Source: Bacteroidales bacterium
GTDB lineage: Bacteria > Bacteroidota > Bacteroidia > Bacteroidales > WCHB1-69
Assembly: GCA_031253655.1 (NCBI GenBank)
Contig: JAIRVY010000046.1
Location: 1 to 34,946 of the forward strand
Reading direction: 5' to 3'
Length of the DNA stretch: 34,946 nucleotides
Part shown: one piece after another, positions 8,543 through 15,920 of the stretch
Position numbering within the stretch: position 1 is the stretch's first letter
Layout of the letters: each line of letters starts with the position of its first letter
Notes under the pieces: generated by a model
Seen by the model: only the letters and a program-made list of their open reading frames with translations
Told to the model about the DNA's origin: nothing
Databases searched by the model: none
Translations under genes and position numbers: made by a program

Positions 8543-9925
8543 CTACAATATTACAACTACCAACTGTGAATTTTCGAATCGTACAACTTTCACAATAGCA
8601 TCCTTATCAACTAATCCAAATTCGGAAATCGCGTCGTAGAGTTCATCTTCAATTTCCACTTTTCCTGCGGGGCGCAAGAAAGTAACGGCGCGTCCGGTTT
8701 TTCCAACCAAATCGTTCATCGATAAATCCTGAGAAATAAAACCTGTTTCTTTTCCCAATTCTGTCTTCAATGCAATAGTTCCAAAGCGAGTATTTGTGTT
8801 TATCAATTTCATTCCCAGCCAAATAGAGCACAAAAAACCCGCTGTTGAAAAACCCAGAACTAAAGTAATTTTTTTGATGATAGTAGTTGGGGATACAAAA
8901 GAGAAGTCGAATTTAAAGTTCAGTGTCATTGAGAGCACCAAAGCAGAAACAACCAAAATAATCCCCGAAATTCCAGCGACTCCGAACCCCGGAAAGGCAA
9001 ATATCTCTAAGACAATCAGTCCAATCCCTGCTACAAAGAGTAGAATTTCCCAATGTTCAGCCAAACCATGTAGATAGTGCGGAGCAAAATAGAGTGCTGC
9101 GGCAGTGAGGGCTGCAATTAGTGGAAAACCAACTCCCGGTGTTTGCAATTCGAAATAGATTCCGCCTATCATTAGCATAATTAATATCCCACTCACCATA
9201 GGATTGAGCAGAAAGAGAATAATTTTTTCAATAAAGTCGGGCGTCTGTTCCATAAAGTAATAGTTATCAATTCCCGCAAGTTCCATCACTTCCTCTTTTG
9301 ATATGGCTTCCCCCTCGCAAAAGCCATGTTTAATAGCTTCATCCGTGGTAAATGTCAACACTTTTCCTTTTTCGCTAATTCCTTTCACTTCAATATCAGG
9401 ATCTACCATAGCTTGTGCAATATCGGGGTTTCTTCCGGTGGCAATGGCGGTAGAGCGCATCATAGAACGCATATACGACTGGTATTTATCCGGCATTACT
9501 TCGCCGGTTTGATTAACTACAGACGCCGCACCGATAGAAGCTCCCTGCGACATATAGATACTGTCGCAGGCAATAGAGATTAGCGCACCCGCAGAGGCTG
9601 CATTTTTATCGATAAACACAAACACAGGAATGGTAGCATCAAGCAACAATGTTCGGATGTTTTCGGCTGCTTCCAACTCTCCGCCAAAAGTATTCAGATG
9701 CAAAAACAAAATATCAGCACCTTGATTTTTAGCTTCTTTAACCGCAAATTCTGTTTGGCGTTGCGCCGGTTTAGCTATCACGTCATCTATAGCGAAACTG
9801 TAAACTTTGATAGTGTTTTCCTGGGAAAAAACAGAAAAATAGAAAAATAGAAAAGTAGAAAACAGAAATATATACCTTAAGCACTTATTTCTCAAAAAAA
9901 CCCTTAGTAGCATCATAGCACACAT
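8543..9925 (-). CDS. NfeD-family membrane-bound serine protease (ClpP class)
   Basis: 460 aa from the ATG at 9925, which lies 4 nt after the stop of the upstream TPR gene. An upstream TTG at 9955 is open but would overlap that gene. Signal peptide, then a ClpP/SppA-like domain: LHLNTFGGELEAAE, the nucleophile region KNAASAGALIS (Ser111), and the general-base Lys in PDKYQSYMRS (Lys147). Four or five membrane helices follow (FLLNPMVSGILIMLMIGG, then the segments near LIAALTAAALY, LFVAGIGLIVLEIF, GISGIILVVSALVL). The C-terminal NfeD OB-fold carries GKTGRAVTFLRPAGKVEIED. The family cleaves membrane-associated proteins such as stomatins, but no stomatin gene is in this window. Four 8-bp repeats lie in the signal-peptide codons. 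Confidence 0.9.
   Translation of the reverse strand: MCAMMLLRVFLRNKCLRYIFLFSTFLFFYFSVFSQENTIKVYSFAIDDVIAKPAQRQTEFAVKEAKNQGADILFLHLNTFGGELEAAENIRTLLLDATIPVFVFIDKNAASAGALISIACDSIYMSQGASIGAASVVNQTGEVMPDKYQSYMRSMMRSTAIATGRNPDIAQAMVDPDIEVKGISEKGKVLTFTTDEAIKHGFCEGEAISKEEVMELAGIDNYYFMEQTPDFIEKIILFLLNPMVSGILIMLMIGGIYFELQTPGVGFPLIAALTAAALYFAPHYLHGLAEHWEILLFVAGIGLIVLEIFAFPGFGVAGISGIILVVSALVLSMTLNFKFDFSFVSPTTIIKKITLVLGFSTAGFLCSIWLGMKLINTNTRFGTIALKTELGKETGFISQDLSMNDLVGKTGRAVTFLRPAGKVEIEDELYDAISEFGLVDKDAIVKVVRFENSQLVVVIL
9833..9864 (+). repeat. Four tandem 8-bp repeats in the nfeD signal-peptide region
   Basis: Plus-strand units AGAAAAAT, AGAAAAAT, AGAAAAGT, AGAAAACA. They encode about residues 21-31 of the protein (the FLFFYFS part of the signal peptide). 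One unit more or less would shift the frame. Confidence 0.8.
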
Positions 9926-9929
9926 AAAT

Positions 9930-11138
9930 TTATTGTCGTTTGAAGTAGGAATCAACTTTTTCTTGCAGTTCAGCGGGTATTTCTAAATTTAAACGGACAA
10001 GAATTCTTGAATACATTATGTTATTATCTCTATCATCAGGGTCAATTGTATATGCTTTTTCCGTCCATACTCGTGCCGTTTCAAATATTTCATTTGCTTT
10101 ATTAAGAGCAGCCTCGGCCTCAATGTATTTCTTGGGCTTTTCCTTCAATTTTTCATCTTTTAGGGTAATAAAGTCTAGCGCTTCACAATTGAACCTATAT
10201 GCCATTTGTTGCAGTAATTTTACATCATCAGGCGAAATAATCAAGCCTTCTTCAAGCATCTTTTCAGAGGATTGATATTCTTTAATATTGATTAAATGAT
10301 TGATAATAATACTGATAACGGCAGGTTTATCCTTAAACTGTTCAAACATATTAATCGCAGTAGTTTTAAGTTTTGCCGTGTCTCCAATCATCGACAAGTA
10401 ATCTAATTCATAACTTTTTACATTTGTAGCTAAAGAATCGGGGAGCACTTTTTTGGCTTGCGTTAATATTTCACCACATTTAATCGTGTCGTTTTCTTTT
10501 AGATAGATATCGTACAGATTCAAATAAATATCGGGAATTGCAAGATTTATTTTCGCTGCATCTTGTAATAATTTCTTTTCGTTGGCTTCGTCACCCAGAG
10601 CTTTGTAGCAATTTGACAAATCTAAATAGGCAATAGCTAAGTTGATTGCATATTTCTTGGCTTCAGCCTTATAACTGCGAATTACGAGATTAAGCAAGTT
10701 AACAGCCTCGGTATATTTTTTATTATCCATAGCCTTTGCTGCCATATCGTGAATTACGGGTGCAGTCAGCAGTTGCCCATCTTTTGAATCTATCAACCCC
10801 CTAGATGGTTTAACATTCGGGTTAATTTCCACTGCTCTATAAAACGATTCATTAGCAATAATTAAGGCTTGGGGCCAACGAATCACATATTTAGATTCTT
10901 TTTTACTTCTTTCAATCTCATATTCACAAAGTTGAATATACACATTTGCGCGAACCAACCACACATCTGCGCTGGATTCATTTCCCTGAAAACACTCATC
11001 AATATACTTTTTGGCTCTGGGAACTTCTTTAAGAAGAGTAAGTGCATATTCAACATCATCCAAACATCTTGGACGTTGGGCTAATAACAGATTACCTGAA
11101 AAAACAATTAAGACTACTAAAAGAAAGGATTTTTTCAT
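9930..11138 (-). CDS. Exported TPR-repeat protein
   Basis: 402 aa with a signal peptide (MKKSFLLVVLIVFSGNLLLA then Q). The rest is alpha-helical TPR repeats, for example NESFYRAVEINPNVKPSRG, YTEAVNLLNLVIRSY, ALGDEANEKKLLQDAAK, and EKAYTIDPDDRDNNIMYSRI at the C-terminus. It likely serves as a periplasmic or outer-membrane scaffold. No enzymatic motif is visible. It is placed 4 nt before nfeD and is probably co-transcribed and translationally coupled with it. The partner is not known. Confidence 0.8.
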   Translation of the reverse strand: MKKSFLLVVLIVFSGNLLLAQRPRCLDDVEYALTLLKEVPRAKKYIDECFQGNESSADVWLVRANVYIQLCEYEIERSKKESKYVIRWPQALIIANESFYRAVEINPNVKPSRGLIDSKDGQLLTAPVIHDMAAKAMDNKKYTEAVNLLNLVIRSYKAEAKKYAINLAIAYLDLSNCYKALGDEANEKKLLQDAAKINLAIPDIYLNLYDIYLKENDTIKCGEILTQAKKVLPDSLATNVKSYELDYLSMIGDTAKLKTTAINMFEQFKDKPAVISIIINHLINIKEYQSSEKMLEEGLIISPDDVKLLQQMAYRFNCEALDFITLKDEKLKEKPKKYIEAEAALNKANEIFETARVWTEKAYTIDPDDRDNNIMYSRILVRLNLEIPAELQEKVDSYFKRQ

Positions 11139-11168
11139 TGCTTTATTTTTTGAAATTAATAATTCGAT

Positions 11169-11363
11169 TCAATTCAACTGCAAAGAAAATATTTTTTCGT
11201 TATTAACGAACTCTTTCGCTTCAATTTTCATATCTTGTTCATAATTACTTAATAATTCTTCCGATAATGGAGCAAAAGTGCACATAACGGGAATTCCTAT
11301 CCATTCTTTTGGCAAACACAGGATAACGGTGTCGGTTTTTGGCAGTAATACAATCTTTTTCAT
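11169..11363 (-). CDS. Small conserved-looking protein of unknown function
   Basis: 64 aa, starting MKKIVLLPKTDTVILCLPKE, then WIGIPVMCTFAPLSEELL and an acidic, lysine-rich end. The KTDTVILCLPKEWIG part has the beta-strand plus 'LP-x-E-W/F-x-G' pattern seen in many small Bacteroidota proteins of antitoxin-like (AbrB-like) shape, but no toxin gene is adjacent. It ends with TGA, which is rare in this window. It is 30 nt upstream of the TPR gene on the same strand and may be first in that operon. The identity is not recognised. Confidence 0.5.
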   Translation of the reverse strand: MKKIVLLPKTDTVILCLPKEWIGIPVMCTFAPLSEELLSNYEQDMKIEAKEFVNNEKIFSLQLN

Positions 11364-11598
11364 AGTTATTTAATAAAACAAAAGAATTACAAAATGCAGG
11401 TCAATATATAATTTCAGTCAGTAAAAATGCGAATAATCTTCAATTATTCATAAGCCATTTATTAAAATGGCGTGAAAATGTCCTGAATGGATTTCGATAA
11501 ATATATTGATTAAAATTTCGTAATTCACCGATATTTAGCAACTTAATTTAAGTTTAAAAAAAATAAAGATTTGGGATACTAAGGCATTGAAAAAAGTA
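11364..11598. other. AT-rich intergenic region between the small gene and tRNA-Lys
   Basis: No gene is visible. There is a 7-bp hairpin, GCCATTT (11454-11460) with AAATGGC (11465-11471), without a T run. The divergent promoter for the minus-strand operon should lie here, but I cannot point to a clear -7 box for it. Confidence 0.5.
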
Positions 11599-11606
11599 TA
11601 TTTTTG
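11599..11606 (+). promoter_or_regulatory. -7 promoter box of tRNA-Lys
   Basis: TATTTTTG matches TAnnTTTG and lies 23 nt before the mature tRNA 5' end at 11629, a normal distance for a short leader. Confidence 0.6.
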
Positions 11607-11628
11607 CGCCCTCAAAAAACCGAAGGAT

Positions 11629-11701
11629 GTTTAAGTAGCTCAGCAGGTAGAGCACATCCCTTTTAAGGATGGGGTCCTGGGTTCGAATCCCAGCTTGAAC
11701 A
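11629..11701 (+). tRNA. tRNA-Lys (anticodon UUU)
   Basis: 73 nt. Acceptor GTTTAAG pairs with CTTGAAC (one G-T pair). The D arm is AGCTCAGCAGGTAGAGCA, the anticodon loop CTTTTAA is closed by CATCC/GGATG, and the T arm holds GTTCGAATC. CCA is not encoded. Confidence 0.95.
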
Positions 11702-11726
11702 CAAGAACAGGCAAAAAAATGCAACA

Positions 11727-11758
11727 AAATGTTGAGTATCACTGCTCAACATTTTTTT
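11727..11758 (+). terminator. Terminator after tRNA-Lys
   Basis: AAATGTTGAG (11727-11736) pairs fully with CTCAACATTT (11745-11754) around an 8-nt loop, followed by T's. The weakly defined gap 11760-11860 before the end of hsdR shows nothing else. Confidence 0.85.
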
Positions 11759-11860
11759 TATACAAATAGCTTCCAAAAGGCTCAAATTCGACTGTCAATC
11801 GGCAGAAAATAAGACTATTACGTCATTCCACTTGCCGAATTTCATAGTAGGAAATAACTA

Positions 11861-14800
11861 TTATATCCCCAAAAATCTTTCAAGGAACCGTTTCAATTTT
11901 TCTATTACAGTAATTTTTTTGGTGGCATATTGATTGTCGGCAGCAAATGGATTGAGGGGTGGTAAGATTTTCGTTATTGCAGTGCCGGTTTCCTGAATAA
12001 AGCCATCGCGGAAAGCATTTTGTACAAATATTTCCGTTTCCTCCGGATTCAAATTTTCTTCTGAAATAATTCGATTTAATTCTTCCTTTTGTTTTTTATT
12101 CACAAAATTTCTCCAATCGTCATCCACACTTCGACTTCGCTCAGTGCATGCTTGGGTGGTTGGGGTAAGTGATGCAATAAACTGTTCAATAAGGTCTTTC
12201 TTGTTGCGAAGTTCCATACTTGAATCTATTGCCTTGCCTATTGTGATTACAATTTCCTTGTCTTGCAAATGGTCATCGTGGTATTTACGAATTAACTCTA
12301 AAATGTAGTCAATATTGATTTCTACCTGTTTAATCAACTCCATTTCAAACACAATGTCATCATTCACATTTTCGCTGTCGCCTTTATCTTTGCTTCTAAA
12401 TTCGTTGTAAAGGTCAATATACATACTGTGATAGTCTTGTACATCGCGCTCGGAAAGTATCTCGTTGCCGGAAAATTCATCAAAAGAGGAAAGAATATTT
12501 TTAACTTTCAAAATAGCACCGTAGAGTTTGATAAACTCTTTTTGCAATTTCTCGCCCACAATGCGCTCTCCAATCGGGTATTTCTGCAAAATTTCGGCAA
12601 TTAATTCTTCGTAACCTTTTACGGTTTTTCCGTTTTCCGTTTCATAACCATTGTAATAATCGGAATATGATTTGAGCAAAACAACGCCACCGGTTTCTTT
12701 GTCGCCAAATAGTGCAATGCTTTCATTGGTGGCTTTTTCGAGATTGCGGAAACAAACGATATTTCCAAAGGTTTTTATGCTGTTCAAAATACGGTTTGTA
12801 CGGCTGTATGCTTGCAAAAGTCCGTGAAGTCGTAGGTTTTTGTCCACCCAAAGCGTGTTTAAAGTAGTGGCATCAAAACCGGTTAGAAACATATTTACTA
12901 CAATCAGCAAATCAATTTCACGGTTTTTTACTCGTTGTGACACATCTTTGTAATAGTTTTGGAATTTGTCGGTAGAAGTATTGTAATTGGTTTTGAAGAT
13001 GGTGTTGTAATCCTGAATGGCTTTTTCTAAAAAATCGCGGTGGCTTACGGAAAGATTGCTTGTGTCTTCAGAGTTTTCGTCCATTATACCATCTTCCAAC
13101 TCATCATTGACACCAAAAGAAAAGATGGTGGCAACTTTTAACCGTTGAATTTCAGGTAATTCTTTCTGTTGTTTGTTAAATTCATCGTAATACAATTTTG
13201 CGGCATCAATGGAACTTGTTGCGAAAATGGAATTAAATCCCGAAACTCTTATTTTCTGCTTTATTTCCTCAACTTTCAACCGGTCGCGGGCAGAAACAAC
13301 TTGCTCAATATTTGTTAATACGTTGTGAATATAAGATTTATCGTTTCGATAAGTTTTCTTATTAAATTTTTCAATAATATATTTCACAATATTACTAATG
13401 CGCACCGGCGCCATTAATGCACGTTCGCGGTCAATGTCCCATACTTTCTCATCTGCAATATTTTCTTCTTCTTTCATCGTAGAAATATAATCTACTCTGA
13501 AAGGCAGCACATTTTTATCGGAAATGGCGTCCACAATGGTATAAGTGTGCAGTTTATCGCCAAAAGCCTGTTCGGTAGTTTTCAGATGAGGATTGCCCGA
13601 TATGCTTGCATTTACAGCAAAAATGGGTGTTCCGGTAAAGCCGAAGATGTTATATTTCTTAAAACTTTTAATAATGGCTTTGTGCATATCGCCGAATTGT
13701 GAGCGGTGGCATTCATCAAAAATAATTACCATTCTTTTAAAAAAAATCTCATTATTTGTTTGAGGTTTCTCGCTTCTCTCGAAATGACGCTTGCTTTTAT
13801 TGATATAAATTGCAAGTTTTTGAATGGTGGTAATTATGATTTTGCTATTTGGAGCAGCGAGTTGCTTTGCCAAAACCGATGTACTTGTGTTGCTGTTTGC
13901 TGCGCCTTTATCAAACTTGTCGTATTCTTTCATGGTTTGATAGTCAAGGTCTTTTCTATCCACTACAAATAAAACTTTGTCAATGTAGGGCAATTTGCTT
14001 GCTAATTGTGCGGTTTTGAAACTTGTTAGTGTTTTTCCGCTTCCGGTGGTATGCCAAATATAGCCACCGCCATTAATTGTCCCGAAAGTTTTGTAGTTGT
14101 TTGATACATTGATACGTCCCAAAATTCTCTCTGTAGCAACAATTTGGTAGGGACGCATTGCCAATAACTCTTTTTCGGAAGTAAAAACGCAATATTTTGT
14201 TAAGAGGTTGAGTAAACTGTGTTTGGCAAAAAATGTTTTTGAAAAACCTTCCAAGTCTGTAATCGGCTTGTTGTGGGCATCTGCCCACCACGATGTAAAT
14301 TCGTAAGAATTGGATGTTTGTTTTTTGGTATTGTTTGAGACGCACGGCCGTGAGTCTCTGCAATGCCGTTTTCGTGTGGTATTGCTGTAATATTTTGTTA
14401 ATGTTCCGTTTGAAATTACGAAAATTTGCACATACTCAAATAATCCGCTGCCTGCCCAAAAACTTTCACGCTGATAACGGTTAATTTGGTTAAACGCTTC
14501 TTTAATGTCCACCCCGCGCCGCTTCAATTCGATGTGCACCAATGGCAAGCCATTTACTAAAACCGTAACATCATACCGGTGGCTTCGACTTCGCTCAGCC
14601 ACCGGTATATCAGTGCCTGTTGAAGTGGAATACTGGTTTATAACCTGTAATGAGTTGTTATGAATATTTTGTTTATCAACTAAGTAGATGTTTTTTGTTG
14701 TACCGTCATCGCGGGTTAGGTTTTTAATGTAATCTTCTTGAATAGTGCGTGTTTTTTCTTCTATTCCTTCGTTGGCGTTGGCAAGGTATTGATTGAAAAA

Positions 14801-15025
14801 ACGATTCCATTCGTTATCGGAAAAACGGAATTTTGTTCGAGATTCCTCACTCTGTTCGGAATGACGGGTGTTTTGCAGTTTTTCTAATTGGATACGCAAG
14901 TTTTGTACTAAATCTGTTTCGGAATGGATGGGCAAGTGTTCGTAACTTTGCGTTTTAAGTTGTTCAATAAACGCTTTTTCCAATTCGGCTTCCGATTGGT
15001 ATTGTTTCATTGCCCTGTACTCCAT
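11861..15025 (-). CDS. hsdR: Type I restriction enzyme, R (endonuclease/translocase) subunit
   Basis: 1054 aa. It pairs with HsdM2HsdS to translocate and cut unmodified DNA. The PD-(D/E)XK nuclease is at residues ~151-169 (YDVTVLVNG ... HIELKRR). The SF2 motor has HTTGSGKT (~325-332), FDECHRS (~436-442), GFTGTPIF (~462-469) and the later FLTGFDA and LLQAYSRTNR motifs. Five short palindromic repeats are translated in frame within it: RHSEQSEES (~54-62), VAERSRSHR (~142-150), CRDSRPCVS (~222-230), RHFERSEK (~413-420) and CTERSRSVD near residue 965. The ORF stays open through all of them. The ATG at 15025 (or 15010) is used because an in-frame TAA at 15059-15061 cuts off a plausible longer N-terminus. 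Whether this start gives full activity is open. Confidence 0.9.
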   Translation of the reverse strand: MEYRAMKQYQSEAELEKAFIEQLKTQSYEHLPIHSETDLVQNLRIQLEKLQNTRHSEQSEESRTKFRFSDNEWNRFFNQYLANANEGIEEKTRTIQEDYIKNLTRDDGTTKNIYLVDKQNIHNNSLQVINQYSTSTGTDIPVAERSRSHRYDVTVLVNGLPLVHIELKRRGVDIKEAFNQINRYQRESFWAGSGLFEYVQIFVISNGTLTKYYSNTTRKRHCRDSRPCVSNNTKKQTSNSYEFTSWWADAHNKPITDLEGFSKTFFAKHSLLNLLTKYCVFTSEKELLAMRPYQIVATERILGRINVSNNYKTFGTINGGGYIWHTTGSGKTLTSFKTAQLASKLPYIDKVLFVVDRKDLDYQTMKEYDKFDKGAANSNTSTSVLAKQLAAPNSKIIITTIQKLAIYINKSKRHFERSEKPQTNNEIFFKRMVIIFDECHRSQFGDMHKAIIKSFKKYNIFGFTGTPIFAVNASISGNPHLKTTEQAFGDKLHTYTIVDAISDKNVLPFRVDYISTMKEEENIADEKVWDIDRERALMAPVRISNIVKYIIEKFNKKTYRNDKSYIHNVLTNIEQVVSARDRLKVEEIKQKIRVSGFNSIFATSSIDAAKLYYDEFNKQQKELPEIQRLKVATIFSFGVNDELEDGIMDENSEDTSNLSVSHRDFLEKAIQDYNTIFKTNYNTSTDKFQNYYKDVSQRVKNREIDLLIVVNMFLTGFDATTLNTLWVDKNLRLHGLLQAYSRTNRILNSIKTFGNIVCFRNLEKATNESIALFGDKETGGVVLLKSYSDYYNGYETENGKTVKGYEELIAEILQKYPIGERIVGEKLQKEFIKLYGAILKVKNILSSFDEFSGNEILSERDVQDYHSMYIDLYNEFRSKDKGDSENVNDDIVFEMELIKQVEINIDYILELIRKYHDDHLQDKEIVITIGKAIDSSMELRNKKDLIEQFIASLTPTTQACTERSRSVDDDWRNFVNKKQKEELNRIISEENLNPEETEIFVQNAFRDGFIQETGTAITKILPPLNPFAADNQYATKKITVIEKLKRFLERFLGI
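12127..12146. repeat. Short palindrome (core GAGCGAAGTCGA family) in hsdR 3' part
   Basis: CACT and AGTG arms flank the 12-nt core TCGACTTCGCTC (12131-12142). It adds CTERSRSV-type residues to HsdR in frame. Confidence 0.75.
13762..13789. repeat. Short interspersed repeat (RHFERSEK type) in hsdR
   Basis: Begins GAGGTTTCTCG and ends CGAAATGACG. It is related to the element at 14839-14867 (GAGATTCCTC ... GGAATGACG). It is translated in frame between the motor motif region and the DECH box. Confidence 0.7.
14337..14358. repeat. 22-nt palindrome with CACGGCCGTG centre in hsdR
   Basis: GAGAC (14337-14341) and GTCTC (14354-14358) flank the perfect palindrome CACGGCCGTG (14343-14352). It is a third sequence family, read in frame as part of HsdR. 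Confidence 0.75.
14573..14608. repeat. Perfect 12-bp inverted repeat around the TCGACTTCGCTC core in hsdR
   Basis: ATACCGGTGGCT (14573-14584) is the exact reverse complement of AGCCACCGGTAT (14597-14608). The 12-nt loop 14585-14596 is the core shared with 12131-12142. It is translated in frame as ...PVAERSRSHR.... Confidence 0.9.
14839..14867. repeat. Short interspersed repeat (RHSEQSEES type) in hsdR
   Basis: GAGATTCCTC ... GGAATGACGG. Read on the minus strand it gives RHSEQSEES, in frame near the HsdR N-terminus. Confidence 0.75.
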
Positions 15026-15085
15026 TTCGTATTCGGCAACGATAGTGCTTTCGGGGTTTTAAGTATTAGGTCGTATTTCATTCAT
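15026..15085 (-). other. Truncated upstream N-terminal coding segment of hsdR with in-frame TAA
   Basis: In the hsdR frame, an ATG at 15085 gives MNEIRPNT, then TAA (15061-15059), then NPESTIVAEYE leading straight into the annotated MEYRAMKQYQSE. The residues after the TAA look like coding sequence, so the stop is probably a nonsense change or sequence error. Translation may restart at 15025 or 15010. Confidence 0.5.
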
Positions 15086-15200
15086 TAAAAAATTAAAAAT
15101 TAAAAGAGATTATAAGTTGAATTTGTTTTTTAGGGTTATTATTATTTTTCTTGCTATTTTGGATGTTCATATTTTGCTTCCGTCCTAATTGCAATCCACA

Positions 15201-15281
15201 CCGTCATTGCGAGCCGCAGGCGAAGCAATCCATTGTTGTCCTTTGTGGATTGCTTCGGGCGTTCCGCCCTCGCAATGACGG
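15201..15281. repeat. 80-nt cloverleaf palindromic element, complete copy
   Basis: Outer stem CGTCATTGCGAG with CTCGCAATGACG (12 bp), left arm CCGCAGG, central stem CGAAGCAATCCA with TGGATTGCTTCG (12 bp, 13-nt loop), right arm GGCGTTCCGCC. The last base touches the stop codon of the GIY-YIG gene. Confidence 0.9.
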
Positions 15282-15581
15282 TTACCATTCTTTTACTTCT
15301 TCCCATAAATCTTTCCAATCCGGGTTCATATTTTCTATCATCTTTATCTTGTTTTTTCTGTTGCCTGCTTTTATTCTTTTCTCTTCAGCAATAGCCTCTT
15401 CAATTCTGTGGAAACCTTGATAATATACCAAGAGATGGCAGCCGTACTTTGCAGTAAAACTTGTTGGGATATATCCTGTTTTATGCTCATACACACGCCT
15501 TTTCAAATTTGCCGTAACACCGGTGTATAATGTTCCGTTTCTTTTGTTTGTCATAATGTAAACTGCTCCTCCTCTTATCAT
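15282..15581 (-). CDS. Single-domain GIY-YIG nuclease
   Basis: 99 aa, complete. It carries VYI (GIY position) in GAVYIMTNKRNGTLYTGVT, YTG (YIG position), then NLKRRVYEHK with the conserved Arg, and the EEAIAEEKRIKAGNRKNK region near the C-terminus with the metal-site Glu. This small UvrC/SLX1-like family cuts DNA, often branched or nicked DNA, but its cellular role in Bacteroidota is not established. It lies between hsdS and hsdR on the same strand. It is flanked by palindromic elements: one starting right after its stop (15281) and an array beginning about 50 nt upstream of its start (15633). This layout suggests it moved in together with, or acts on, the repeats. Confidence 0.85.
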   Translation of the reverse strand: MIRGGAVYIMTNKRNGTLYTGVTANLKRRVYEHKTGYIPTSFTAKYGCHLLVYYQGFHRIEEAIAEEKRIKAGNRKNKIKMIENMNPDWKDLWEEVKEW

Positions 15582-15633
15582 ATTGTTATGTTTTTATTTA
15601 TTTCTGACTTACTCTTGTTTTCTTTACTTCATT

Positions 15634-15920
15634 GGATTGCTTCGGGCACACCGTCATTGCGAGCCGCAGGCGAAGCAATCCATTGATGCTCTTTGTGGAT
15701 TGCTTCGGGCGTTCCGCCATTGCGAGCCGCAGGCGAAGCAATCCATTGTTGTCCTTTGTGGATTGCTTCGGGCACACCGTCATTGCGAGCCTCAGGCGAA
15801 GCAATCCATTGTTGTCCTTTGTGGATTGCTTCGGGCGTTCCGTCATTGCGAGCCGCAGGCGAAGCAATCCATTGATGCTCTTTGTGGATTGCTTCGGGCG
15901 TTCCGCCCTCGCAATGACGG
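15634..15920. repeat. Tandem array of the cloverleaf element, 63-bp period
   Basis: Units begin GGATTGCTTCGGGC at 15634, 15697, 15760, 15823 and 15886, exactly 63 bp apart. The four full units differ by few bases (ACA or GTT after GGGC, TTGTTGTC or TTGATGCT in the central loop). The last partial unit ends with the element terminus at 15920. The unit is 21 codons and leaves several frames open on both strands, which produces spurious ORFs here. The last 75 nt encode the C-terminus of HsdS. Confidence 0.9.

Noticed and set aside
11554-11742. Minus-strand ORF across tRNA-Lys
   Set aside because: It is the antisense of the tRNA gene and its terminator, a known source of false proteins.
15634-15920. 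CRISPR array
   Set aside because: The period is a fixed 63 bp and the whole unit is repeated. There are no unique spacers, and no cas genes are nearby.
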